From Caulobacter hibisci (GTDB taxonomy: Bacteria; Pseudomonadota; Alphaproteobacteria; Caulobacterales; Caulobacteraceae), in NCBI RefSeq assembly GCF_016135805.1, contig NZ_JADWOX010000019.1:1-64000 (forward strand): a stretch of 64,000 nt of DNA, read 5' to 3'. The stretch's first letter is position 1. The number at the start of each line of letters is the position of its first letter. Position numbers and translations under genes: made by a program. Shown piece by piece: positions 45,137 through 52,613 of this stretch. The notes beneath the pieces are model-generated. The model did not search any database, had not been told where the DNA came from, and saw only the letters and a program-made list of their open reading frames with translations.

Positions 45137-46206
45137 GCGAAACCAGACTTCAGATCTACCGTCGAGCGCTCCCCGACCTGGGGGAGGCACTCGCCGAGCC
45201 AGTCTTCCGCCGCCTTGCGCCCACGGGCCTTGAGGTCGGTCAGAAAGCTCCACTCGGTATTGAACTTGGACGCCAGCGACAGGTCGGCCAGCGGCTGGTC
45301 GGCCTTGATGGCGTGCAGCAGCATCCGCCGATAGCGTCCCCGGGCGTTGTCTTTCAAGAGGCCTTCGTCGAGCAGCTTCTGCACGAAGCCGATGGCGCGC
45401 AGCTCTGAGGACAACGCGGCGTTGAAGGTGATCTCGTTCAGCCGGTCCATGATCTCGCCCGGGGTCTTGGGCGTCTCGTCGCGGACGAAGGGGTTGAGGC
45501 TGACCAGCAGGATGTCGTCGGGGGTCTTGTCGTAGAACAGCGGCCACAGCGGCGGATTGGCCAGGAAACCGCCGTCCCAATAGGGCTCGCCGTCGATCTC
45601 CACCGCCTGGAACACCTGCGGCAGGCAGGCGCTGGCCAGCACGTGGCGGGCGGTCAGCTCGGTCTCGCGAAACACCTTGGCCTTGCTGGTGCGCACGGCG
45701 GTGGCGGCGATGTACAGCTTGACCGGCGAGCGCTCGCGCAACGCCTTGAAGTCGATCGCCTCGTCGAGGATGTCGTTCAGCGGATTGAGGTTGAACGGGT
45801 TGAACTCGTAGGGGCTGAACGACAGGGCCAGGGTCTCGGCCATTCGCCAGCCCGGGGTGTTCTTGATCCAGTCGGTCGCGCCCCCGAAGGCGCCCCCGAA
45901 CGCGCTCGTCCAGATGCTGGTGTCGCCGAAGACGTTGCGGCCGCCGTTGCGGTTGACCTGCTTCCAGAAGTTGTCGAGCGAGGCCTTGGCCCCCTCGCGT
46001 CCGCCGGCGATTAGGCCCGAGGTGTAGGCCACCGCGTTCATCGCCCCGGCCGAGGCGGCGGTGATGGCCTGGATCTCCAGGCCGTCTTCCTCCAGCAGCC
46101 GGTCGATGACCCCCCACTCGAAGGCCCCGTGCGAGCCTCCCCCTTGCAGCGCCAGGCTGATGGGATGGGGCCCCTTGGGCTTCTTCCTCAGCGGCGGGAT
46201 GGGCAT
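45133..46206 (-). CDS. Patatin-like phospholipase
   Basis: The 357-residue protein has the patatin pattern: GGGSHGAFEWG oxyanion loop, nucleophile serine in TAASAGAMNA (an alanine replaces the first glycine of GxSxG, as in PHB-linked patatins) and a DGG motif in EPYWDGGFLANPP. It hydrolyses acyl esters. It is located between NUDIX and 3-hydroxybutyrate dehydrogenase genes, a context seen with polyhydroxybutyrate turnover; I infer a role there. Confidence 0.92.
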   Translation of the reverse strand: MPIPPLRKKPKGPHPISLALQGGGSHGAFEWGVIDRLLEEDGLEIQAITAASAGAMNAVAYTSGLIAGGREGAKASLDNFWKQVNRNGGRNVFGDTSIWTSAFGGAFGGATDWIKNTPGWRMAETLALSFSPYEFNPFNLNPLNDILDEAIDFKALRERSPVKLYIAATAVRTSKAKVFRETELTARHVLASACLPQVFQAVEIDGEPYWDGGFLANPPLWPLFYDKTPDDILLVSLNPFVRDETPKTPGEIMDRLNEITFNAALSSELRAIGFVQKLLDEGLLKDNARGRYRRMLLHAIKADQPLADLSLASKFNTEWSFLTDLKARGRKAAEDWLGECLPQVGERSTVDLKSGFA

Positions 46207-46223
46207 GTCGGCGACCTCGGTGC

Positions 46224-46366
46224 TTGGTCCTCGTCCGGAGTTTATCCTCGGGCCGACCTACGGTCGGACCCGGGGGACAAGCTCAGGATGAGGACCAGTT
46301 ACAGGCCCATCCAACGGGCCGGGCGATAGAAAAACCTCATCCTGAGCCTGTCGAAGGACGAGGTTT
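46224..46366. repeat. Dispersed repeat, family F (TCATCCTGAGC)
   Basis: TCATCCTGAGCCTGTCGAAG (right side) and GCTCAGGATGAGGAC (left side) face each other, with TCCTCGTCC and GGACGAGGTT at the ends. It fills the gap between the patatin and 3-hydroxybutyrate dehydrogenase genes. Confidence 0.65.
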
Positions 46367-46402
46367 TCGTCTCAGAAGGTCGCCCCCAATCCCTGAAGGG
46401 CG

Positions 46403-47200
46403 CTACTGCGCCGTCCAGCCGCCGTCGATGGCGAAGGAGGCGCCGTTGGCCGAGGCCCCCAGGTCGCTGACCAGATACAGCAGCTGGCCGGCCAGCTGTT
46501 CGAAGGTGACGAACTGCTTGGTCGGCTGGGCGGCCAGGATCACGTCCTTCATCACCGCCTCCTCGCTGATGCCGCGGGCCTTGGCCTGGTCGGCGATCTG
46601 GGCCTCGACCAGCGGGGTCTTCACGAAGCCGGGGCAGATGGCGTTGCAGGTGATGCCCTGCTGGGCCGTCTCCAGGGCGATGGTCTTGGTCAGGCCGAGA
46701 ATGCCGTGCTTTGCGGCGACATAGGCCGACTTGTAGGGCGAGGCGACCAGTCCGTGCGCCGAAGCGATGTTGACGATCCGGCCGCGGCCCTGCTCGCGCA
46801 TGATCGGGATCGCCGCCTTGCTGGCATGGAAGGCCGACGACAGGTTGATGGCGATGATCAGGTCCCACTTGTCGTCGGGGAATTCCTCGACGGGGGCCAC
46901 GTGCTGCACGCCGGCGTTGTTCACGAGAATGTCCAGCTCGCCGAACTCGGCCTTGGCGGCCTTGACCATGTCGGCGATCTCGACCGGCTTGGTCATGTCG
47001 GCGCCGTGATACAGCACCTCGACGCCGTGCTTTTCGGCCAGTTCCGAGCGGGTGCGCTCGATGGCGTTCATCTCGCCCAGGCCGTTGAGCACGATGTTGA
47101 CGCCTTGACCGGCCAGGGCGTCGGCCAGGGCGTGGCCGATGCCGCTGGTCGAGCCGGTGACGATCGCGACCTGCCCCTGCAACCCGAAATCAACCGCCAT
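46403..47200 (-). CDS. 3-Hydroxybutyrate dehydrogenase (SDR)
   Basis: The 265-residue short-chain dehydrogenase has TGSTSGIG at the N-terminus, NNAG(VQHVAPVEEF), IVNIASAHG with the catalytic serine and YVAAKHG with the YxxxK pair; the HVAPVEEFPDDKWD and LVEAQI stretches match D-3-hydroxybutyrate dehydrogenases. It interconverts 3-hydroxybutyrate and acetoacetate in polyhydroxybutyrate use. AGGAG lies before the ATG at 47200. A TGTTGC/GCAACA palindrome lies upstream (47238-47252). Confidence 0.93.
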   Translation of the reverse strand: MAVDFGLQGQVAIVTGSTSGIGHALADALAGQGVNIVLNGLGEMNAIERTRSELAEKHGVEVLYHGADMTKPVEIADMVKAAKAEFGELDILVNNAGVQHVAPVEEFPDDKWDLIIAINLSSAFHASKAAIPIMREQGRGRIVNIASAHGLVASPYKSAYVAAKHGILGLTKTIALETAQQGITCNAICPGFVKTPLVEAQIADQAKARGISEEAVMKDVILAAQPTKQFVTFEQLAGQLLYLVSDLGASANGASFAIDGGWTAQ

Positions 47201-47237
47201 GACGCGCTCCTGCCAGGCGGCCTCGCCGCCCCTTATT

Positions 47238-47252
47238 TGTTGCAACGCAACA
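47238..47252. promoter_or_regulatory. TGTTGC-AAC-GCAACA palindrome upstream of 3-hydroxybutyrate dehydrogenase
   Basis: A perfect 6-bp inverted repeat with a 3-bp centre, 38 bp before the dehydrogenase ATG on the minus strand. The core TTGC-N3-GCAA resembles sites bound by PhaR-type polyhydroxybutyrate regulators, but the match is by memory of motifs and not tested. Confidence 0.45.
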
Positions 47253-47285
47253 TATAGCCCGCCGTTGCGAAAGAACGAGAGGCTA

Positions 47286-47309
47286 TGAATTCATCACTAG
47301 ATGAATTCA
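47286..47309. promoter_or_regulatory. Perfect palindrome at the end of yaaA
   Basis: TGAATTCATC-ACTA-GATGAATTCA: two 10-bp arms round a 4-bp centre, covering the yaaA stop codon. It could fold into a hairpin (no T-tract on the minus strand) or bind a dimer. Confidence 0.5.
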
Positions 47310-48074
47310 GGGGTGCGGGCGAGCGAAAACCCAGTCGGCCTCGGTCGAGAGGTCGGGCCGGAAGCGGTAGCCGTCGCGGTCGAAGCCCTTCAGGTCCTCG
47401 GCCTTGTCGATGCGGCCGTCGATGATGTGGCGGGCCATGCGGCCGCGCGCCTTCTTGGCGTAGAAGCCCAGCACCTTGTAGGCGCCGGCCGTCTCTTCCT
47501 TGAAGTGGCAGGTGACCACCGGCAGCTTCAGGGCCTTGGCGTCGACGGCCCCGAAATATTCCTGGCTGGCCAGGTTCACCAGGGTCGGATCGGTATGGCC
47601 GGCTGCGGCCTCGTTCAGGGTCTTGGCGATCGTCTCGCCCCAGAAGTCGTAGAGGTTGGCGCCGCGCTTGGTCTTCAGGCGGGTGCCCATCTCCAGGCGA
47701 TAGGGCTGCAGGGCGTCCAGCGGCCGCAGCACGCCGTAGAGGCCCGACAGGATCCGCAGGTGGTCCTGGGCCCATTCCAGCGCCGGACGGTCCAGCTCGC
47801 GCGCCGCCAGGCCCGCATAGACGTCGCCGTTGAAGGCGATCACGGCCTGGAGGCCCTCTTCGACCTGCGGGTCGAAGTGCTGGAAGCGCTCGCGGTTCAG
47901 GTCGGCCAGCTTCTCGGAGATGTGCATCAGCCGGCGCAGGTCGGCGGCCGTCAGCTTGCGGGTGACCTTGGCCAGCTCGGCGATCTGGGTTTTCAGGGCC
48001 GGCGTCGTCAGCGGCAGCACCGCGCTGGGCGCGGTGAAGTCGAGCGACTTGGCGGGAGAGATGACCATCAGCAT
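47307..48074 (-). CDS. yaaA: YaaA, peroxide-stress resistance protein (UPF0246)
   Basis: The 255-residue protein matches YaaA/UPF0246: MLMVISPAKSLDF at the start, HFDPQVEEGLQAVIAFNGDVYAGL, LRILSGLYGVLRPLDALQPYRLEM and NLASQEYF. In E. coli YaaA limits free iron and oxidative damage during peroxide stress. It lies alone between the dehydrogenase and the methionine aminopeptidase genes. Confidence 0.95.
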   Translation of the reverse strand: MLMVISPAKSLDFTAPSAVLPLTTPALKTQIAELAKVTRKLTAADLRRLMHISEKLADLNRERFQHFDPQVEEGLQAVIAFNGDVYAGLAARELDRPALEWAQDHLRILSGLYGVLRPLDALQPYRLEMGTRLKTKRGANLYDFWGETIAKTLNEAAAGHTDPTLVNLASQEYFGAVDAKALKLPVVTCHFKEETAGAYKVLGFYAKKARGRMARHIIDGRIDKAEDLKGFDRDGYRFRPDLSTEADWVFARPHP

Positions 48075-48143
48075 GGCCGTGCAGATAGAGCCTTTGCCGC
48101 CGCTTCGCCAGCGCTGGCGGCGCTTCTCGCGCCCGTAAGGGGC

Positions 48144-48890
48144 TCACACCAGCGTCAGCACCAGCGGTCCGTTCCGCGTCGCCACCAGGGTGTGCTCGTA
48201 CTGCACCGTGGGCTGGCCCTTGGGCGGACGCAGGGTCCAGCCGTCGTCCAGCTCGTCGACCCAGTCGGCGCCCAGCGACAGGAACGGCTCGATGGTGAAG
48301 ACCAGGCCCTCGGCGATCGTGCGGCGGTCGCGCGGCTCGTTCCAGGTGGGGATCTCGCGCGGCTCGTCGTGCAGCGAGCGGCCGACCCCGTGGCTGGCGA
48401 GGTTGCGCACCAGGCTGTAGCCGTTCTTCGCCGCGAAGGCCTCGATCGAGCGGCCGACCTCGTTCAGCCGCCCGCCGGGCTTGACCGCCCGGATGCCGGC
48501 CCACATCGCCCGCCGGCCGTCGCGGCACAGGCGCTCGATGCGCCTAGGTGTAGGCGGCACGGCAAAGCTGGCCCCGGTGTCGCCGAAATAGCCGTCCAGC
48601 TCGGCCGAGACGTCGATATTGATCAGGTCGCCGGCCTTGACCACCGTGTCGCCCGGAATGCCGTGGGCGCAGTCGGGACCCACCGAGATGCAGGTCGCGC
48701 CGGGGAAGTTGTAGGTCAGCTCCGGCGCCGAGCGCGCGCCCTCGGCCTCCAGCAGGGCGCGGCCGATGTCGTCCAGCTCCCTGGTGGTCATGCCCGGCTC
48801 CAGCGCCGCCCCCATGGCCGCCAGGGTGCGGGCCACCAGATTGCCGATGACGCGCAGCTTCTCCAGCTGGTCCTCGTGCTCGATGGTCAT
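48144..48890 (-). CDS. map: Type I methionine aminopeptidase
   Basis: The 248-residue pita-bread enzyme has the five metal ligands: D in INIDVSAELDG, D in FGDTGASF, H in ASHGVGRSLHDEP, E in FTIEPF and E in VQYEHTLV, plus AHGIP. It removes N-terminal methionine. Its ATG overlaps the stop of the upstream ParD-like gene by 4 bp (ATGA), so it is translated with that gene. Confidence 0.94.
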   Translation of the reverse strand: MTIEHEDQLEKLRVIGNLVARTLAAMGAALEPGMTTRELDDIGRALLEAEGARSAPELTYNFPGATCISVGPDCAHGIPGDTVVKAGDLINIDVSAELDGYFGDTGASFAVPPTPRRIERLCRDGRRAMWAGIRAVKPGGRLNEVGRSIEAFAAKNGYSLVRNLASHGVGRSLHDEPREIPTWNEPRDRRTIAEGLVFTIEPFLSLGADWVDELDDGWTLRPPKGQPTVQYEHTLVATRNGPLVLTLV

Positions 48891-49099
48891 GGGACGGGCG
48901 CCACGAGGTCGGGCGCATCGACGCCGGCCTCCCGCAGCTCCCGCGCCACCAGCTCCTGGAAGGTCAGGCCCGGATTGAGCTCGCTGAGCATGCCGATCCT
49001 GATCCAGAACGCCGCCTGGCCGTTGATCGACCGATACGACGCCTTGCTGGCCCGCCGCAGCTGCTCGTGCAGCTCGTCCTCGATGTTGACGATGCCCAT
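48887..49099 (-). CDS. ParD-like protein
   Basis: The 70-residue protein is IEDELHEQLRRASKASYRSINGQAAFWIRIG with a ribbon-helix-helix-like beginning, close to the ParD-like family that is not paired with a ParE toxin. GAGG lies before the ATG at 49099, and a perfect CATATACG-TTT-CGTATATG palindrome lies 15 bp upstream. It is the first gene of a pair with methionine aminopeptidase. I infer autoregulation through the palindrome. Confidence 0.82.
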   Translation of the reverse strand: MGIVNIEDELHEQLRRASKASYRSINGQAAFWIRIGMLSELNPGLTFQELVARELREAGVDAPDLVAPVP

Positions 49100-49113
49100 C
49101 CGGATGCCTCGAT

Positions 49114-49132
49114 CATATACGTTTCGTATATG
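49114..49132. promoter_or_regulatory. Perfect CATATACG-TTT-CGTATATG palindrome
   Basis: Two 8-bp arms around TTT, 15 bp before the ParD-like start. This is the position of an autoregulatory operator for a ribbon-helix-helix protein. Confidence 0.75.
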
Positions 49133-49174
49133 CCTTATGTGGTCACGGGTGGTGGGGCAAGGGAAAGCGCCGTG

Positions 49175-49400
49175 ATCCCTCTCTCTTTGAGAGAGGGAGG
49201 GGCCCGCGCCGAAGGCGTGGGAGGGTGAGAGGTAACAAACTATCCGAGAGAAGCTCGGCGAAGGGTGTCCGACGAAGGGTGATCCCCTCGGTTCGCTCGA
49301 TAAGCGCTGAAAGGATGGAGGTTTCCCCGCCGACGGTGAAACCTCTCACCCTCCCATGGCTTCGCCATGGGCCCCTCCCTCTCTCTCAGAGAGAGGGATC
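49175..49400. repeat. Dispersed repeat, family B (copy 2)
   Basis: CTCTCTCTTTGAGAGAGGGAGG at the left and CTCCCTCTCTCTCAGAGAGAGG at the right, with GTGGGAGGGTGAGAGGT and ACCTCTCACCCTCCCA inside. With the palindrome at 49114-49132 it accounts for the roughly 310-bp gap without genes (49100-49409). Confidence 0.8.
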
Positions 49401-49409
49401 AGAAATCCA

Positions 49410-49679
49410 TCACCCCTTCGACGCCTCGTAGACCACCCGGCATTCGCCATCGATCGTCGTGTAGCGGTTGTTCGCCGCGTCGACGAACGAGACGCGGCCG
49501 TCGTCATGCTCGACCTTGCCGGTCGAGCGGCCCTTGAAGGTTTCGGTTCCGTAGGACCAGCAAGTGATGTCGGCCGAGCGGTCGCTCCAGGTGGCGTCGT
49601 TGCGGGCGCGCTTGCTGTCGGTGCAGCCGGAAGCGGCCAGGGCGGCGGCCACGAGGGCGAGGGTGAGGGCGGTTTTCAT
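49410..49679 (-). CDS. Small lipoprotein
   Basis: The 89-residue protein has a lipoprotein signal (LALVAAALAASGC, C19 as lipidation site) and a mature part with two further cysteines (ITCWSYG and GECRVVY) and a beta-rich pattern. It is not recognised. It lies between repeat family B and the lipase gene. Confidence 0.78.
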   Translation of the reverse strand: MKTALTLALVAAALAASGCTDSKRARNDATWSDRSADITCWSYGTETFKGRSTGKVEHDDGRVSFVDAANNRYTTIDGECRVVYEASKG

Positions 49680-49745
49680 GCCCTCAGCCTTCCATGCTCC
49701 GGTTGAGATCGAAAGCGCAACTTTCGCGGTCCGCGCAAAAGCCGC

Positions 49746-50894
49746 CTAGCTTGCCGCCGGAGCCGGGGTGGGCGGCGCCGCCGCCGCCTGTCCCTTGGCC
49801 GCCGCGGTCAGTTGCTTGGCGTGAGTCTGCACCTGGCGCAGGGTGGCGCGGGTCATGACCTGGGTGGTCTCGTTCAGGGCGGCGTCGACCCCGAAATAGG
49901 TCGGATAGGCCGCCAGGTGGTTGGCGACGATCAGGCCGAAATAGCCCTGCAGGCTCGTATAGTCGACGTCGGGCGGGCTGGCGGCGAAGGTCTGGTGGAC
50001 GATCGGCTGGTAGTCGTTGAAGCCGATCAGCCCGTGCGCCAGGCCGTCGATCGCCGTCAGCAGCACGTCCATCTCCAGCTTGAAGGCCAGGTCCCCGGTG
50101 TTGGTGAAGAAGCCTTGCAGGCGAACGTCGTTCCAGGCGGTGGGCACGATGTCGTGCTGGTTGACGATGTCGGTGTTGAACGGGATCGTCGCGCCGTCGG
50201 TCGGCTGCGGGAAGAAGTGCGTGTAGAGGGCGGCGAAGTCGGGGTTGCCCGGCGTGGGGCCGGCGCTGGGCAGGGTCAGGTGGGTGATGTCGGCGAACGG
50301 GCCGCCGTTCAGGCCGATCGCCGCCGTCGCCAGGCTGGGCGACAGCGCCCCGCCCAGGCTGTGGCCGGTGAAGATGATCGTGCCGCCCGGATTGGCCTTG
50401 GCCCACGCGGTCACGAAGGCCTGGATGCCGCCGGCTTTCGGGTCGCTCATGGCCAGCAGGTCGGCGACCCCGGTGGCCGTGGCGTGCGAGATCTTCGGCG
50501 CCGCCGCCCCGTCGAAGCCGCCATTGCCGTAGGGCCAGTCGATCTGGCGGATGATCGCGAAGTCCTCGGCCAGCCAGTCATAGGCGTCGTCCTCGTTGGT
50601 GCCGGCCATGGCCACCACCAGGTGCGGCGCGCCGTCGACCGAGGCGCTGGCCGCGTAGAGCAGGTTGTCGGCGTAGTAGAGGGCGGTCGGATCGTCGCCC
50701 TCGTGGCTGGAGGCGACCGGCCCCCAGGCGATCGTCCAGTCGGCGACGCCGCCGGCGTTGTCCGAGACGAAGGTTGTCACCGACTGGGCCACATGGGCCG
50801 CCAGCCGCGCCAGGGTGTCGACCTTGTCTCCCGAGGCGTTCGACAGCCACGACAGGCAGAAGGCCTGCTGCTGCAGGGTCAGGGTCGTGGTCAT
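49746..50894 (-). CDS. Class 3 lipase-like alpha/beta hydrolase
   Basis: The 382-residue protein has a GHSLGG nucleophile elbow in IIFTGHSLGGALSP, an upstream VAMAGTNEDDAYDW oxyanion segment, and an HDIVPTAWND stretch that can supply acid and structural residues. This is the fungal-type class 3 lipase fold. There is no signal peptide. It is divergent from the membrane-protein/regulator operon, sharing the upstream region with three 19-bp operators. Confidence 0.92.
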   Translation of the reverse strand: MTTTLTLQQQAFCLSWLSNASGDKVDTLARLAAHVAQSVTTFVSDNAGGVADWTIAWGPVASSHEGDDPTALYYADNLLYAASASVDGAPHLVVAMAGTNEDDAYDWLAEDFAIIRQIDWPYGNGGFDGAAAPKISHATATGVADLLAMSDPKAGGIQAFVTAWAKANPGGTIIFTGHSLGGALSPSLATAAIGLNGGPFADITHLTLPSAGPTPGNPDFAALYTHFFPQPTDGATIPFNTDIVNQHDIVPTAWNDVRLQGFFTNTGDLAFKLEMDVLLTAIDGLAHGLIGFNDYQPIVHQTFAASPPDVDYTSLQGYFGLIVANHLAAYPTYFGVDAALNETTQVMTRATLRQVQTHAKQLTAAAKGQAAAAPPTPAPAAS

Positions 50895-50991
50895 CGTCGC
50901 CTCCAGGCCCGTCTGGGCGTCGATGGGACCGTATCACGGCTTCAACTTCAAGATGTGATCGCCCGCACACCCGGCAGCGTGGATTGCATCA

Positions 50992-51060
50992 ACTTTCCAA
51001 CATGGAAAGTTTTCACTTGCCGATATGGAAAGTCGAGTCTAGCTTTCCATCATGGAAAGC
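50992..51060. promoter_or_regulatory. Three 19-bp ACTTTCCA-type operators
   Basis: Three copies of an inverted repeat, ACTTTCCAaCATGGAAAGT (50992-51010), a degenerate ACTTGCCgaTATGGAAAGT (51015-51033) and GCTTTCCAtCATGGAAAGC (51042-51060), have centres at 51001, 51024 and 51051. They lie in the gap between the divergent lipase and the membrane-protein/regulator operon; the last is just before the ribosome-binding site of the latter. Confidence 0.82.
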
Positions 51061-51072
51061 AAGGAACCGCCC

Positions 51073-51546
51073 ATGAGCCCCGCCCAACCGCCCGCCGTCG
51101 ATCCGGCCGAGGCCGCCCGCATGCTGGCCGAGGTCCAGGCGGCCAACGCCGACCTCGCCCGCCGCGCCAAGGCGCCGACCTGGTATCACCCGGCCCTCGG
51201 CCTGCTGATGGGCGGCCTGGTGGCGGTGCAGGGCCAGCCGATCGTGCTGATGCTCGGCTACTACCTGGTGTTCCTGGTCGGGCTGATGCTGCTGGTTGGG
51301 GTCTACAAGCGTCACACGGGCCTGTGGATCAACGGCTATCGCGCCGGCCGCACGCGCTGGGTGGCTGTCGGCCTGGCGGTGGCGGCCGGGCTGTCCCTGC
51401 TGCTGTCGGCCTGGCTGGTGCGAGACCAGGGCCTGGTCGCCGCGCCGTTCGTCATCGGCGCCGTCGTCGCGGTGGTCGTGACCATCGGCGGCTTCGTCTG
51501 GGAGGCCGCGTTCCGCCGCGACCTGCGCGACGGCGGCGACCTGTGA
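51073..51546 (+). CDS. Membrane protein of a self-regulated operon
   Basis: The 157-residue protein has four hydrophobic segments (about residues 45-62, 65-85, 100-120 and 122-142) after an N-terminal helix. I choose the ATG at 51073 (AAGGAA upstream) over one at 51052 that lies inside the third operator. It is coupled (GTGA overlap) to the downstream regulator gene. I do not recognise a family beyond small transport or sensor membrane proteins. Confidence 0.85.
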   Translation: MSPAQPPAVDPAEAARMLAEVQAANADLARRAKAPTWYHPALGLLMGGLVAVQGQPIVLMLGYYLVFLVGLMLLVGVYKRHTGLWINGYRAGRTRWVAVGLAVAAGLSLLLSAWLVRDQGLVAAPFVIGAVVAVVVTIGGFVWEAAFRRDLRDGGDL

Positions 51547-51839
51547 GCGCGAGCCTGGATCCGGTCATCCACGCCCCCAACCGCCTGCAGATCTGCTGCA
51601 TGCTGGCCGGCGTCGACACCATCGACTTCGCCACCCTGCGCGAGGCGCTGGACGTCTCGGAATCGGTGCTGTCCAAGCACATCAAGACCCTGGAGGAGGC
51701 CGGCTACCTGAAGGTCAGCAAGACCCCGTCCGACGGCCGGGTGCGCACCTGGGCGGCCCTCACCGGCGCCGGCCGCAAGGCGCTGAAGGGTCACCTGGCG
51801 GCCCTGAAGGCGATGATGGCCGGCGTACCCGAGGCTTGA
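51543..51839 (+). CDS. Winged-helix transcriptional regulator (MarR/PadR-like)
   Basis: The 98-residue protein has a winged-helix fold with HAPNRLQICCMLAGV, recognition helix LDVSESVLSKHIKTLEEAGYL and a wing (VSKTPSDGRVRTWAALT). Its GTG start overlaps the stop of the membrane-protein gene (GTGA). The three upstream palindromes are the obvious targets for it, implying autorepression of the operon and perhaps of the divergent lipase. Confidence 0.92.
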   Translation: MSASLDPVIHAPNRLQICCMLAGVDTIDFATLREALDVSESVLSKHIKTLEEAGYLKVSKTPSDGRVRTWAALTGAGRKALKGHLAALKAMMAGVPEA

Positions 51840-51870
51840 GCTTGCGGCGGCGGTCGCTAGAGAGGGGGTC

Positions 51871-52206
51871 ATGAACCAGACCCTCGCCCTGATCGCCGCC
51901 CTGGCCTGGCCGCTGCCGATGCTCGTGGCGCTGTATTTCGTCGCCCGCACCAAGGCGCTGAAGCTGCGGGTGATCTGGGCGGTGCTGTGCTTCGTCGGCG
52001 TCGGGGCCTTCTGGATGCAGCCCTCGACCGGCCTGTGGGGCTTCGTGCCCTTCGCGGTCAACATCCTGGGCCCGGGCGCGGCCAACGGCTTCCTGAAGGC
52101 CACCTTCCCGGCCGGCGCGGTGCTGTCGCTGATCGCGGTCTATTTCGCCCGGCGCAAGGCCAAGGCGGCTACACCCAGTCCCACTCGAACGCCCGACGCA
52201 GCGTAG
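51871..52206 (+). CDS. Small membrane protein
   Basis: The 111-residue protein has three hydrophobic helices (about residues 5-25, 34-52 and 65-92) and a basic C-terminus. It is not recognised. It follows the regulator by 31 bp and overlaps the convergent gene by 38 bp. The ATG at 51871 is preceded by AGAGGGGG. Confidence 0.75.
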   Translation: MNQTLALIAALAWPLPMLVALYFVARTKALKLRVIWAVLCFVGVGAFWMQPSTGLWGFVPFAVNILGPGAANGFLKATFPAGAVLSLIAVYFARRKAKAATPSPTRTPDAA

Positions 52207-52612
52207 GCCGGTCCTCCGCCAGCGCCAGGGCAAGGCTGGCCAGTACGGTCTCGAGGATCTCGGCCGCCTCGCCGCGCGACCAGCACCAGACGTCGAAGCG
52301 GCCCAGCGCCCGCAGGTCGTCGTTCGGCGCGAAATGCAGCGTCGCGTGCAAGTGGCTCAGGGTCCCGTCTTCGTCGTGCGAGAACTGCCGCGTCAGGTCC
52401 AGCTCGAACGTCTCGCCCTGGCCCCAGTCGTAGCAGCCGTACTGGAACAGCAGCATGTCGCCGGGCGGATCGTCCGGCAGACCGATGGGCGAAACCTCGC
52501 GGTAGAAGGCGACCATGCCGGACAGCACCGCCCGGGGCGAGGCGGTCTGCGGATCGCCGACGCTCGCGGCGAGGAAGGCCGTCAGGGCCTCGGCGGACCG
52601 CTCCGGCGCCAC
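52169..52612 (-). CDS. Unknown cytoplasmic protein
   Basis: The 147-residue protein, beginning at a GTG one base past the stop of the upstream FAD oxidase gene, is not recognised. It has a mixed alpha/beta pattern, no signal peptide and no membrane segments. It is translationally linked to the oxidase gene by the stop-start spacing and overlaps the convergent membrane-protein gene at its 3' end. Confidence 0.7.
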   Translation of the reverse strand: MAPERSAEALTAFLAASVGDPQTASPRAVLSGMVAFYREVSPIGLPDDPPGDMLLFQYGCYDWGQGETFELDLTRQFSHDEDGTLSHLHATLHFAPNDDLRALGRFDVWCWSRGEAAEILETVLASLALALAEDRPTLRRAFEWDWV

Positions 52613-52613
52613 C

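Noticed and set aside
48887..49099. A ParDE toxin-antitoxin system
   Set aside because: No ParE-like toxin lies next to the ParD-like gene; the coupled gene is methionine aminopeptidase.
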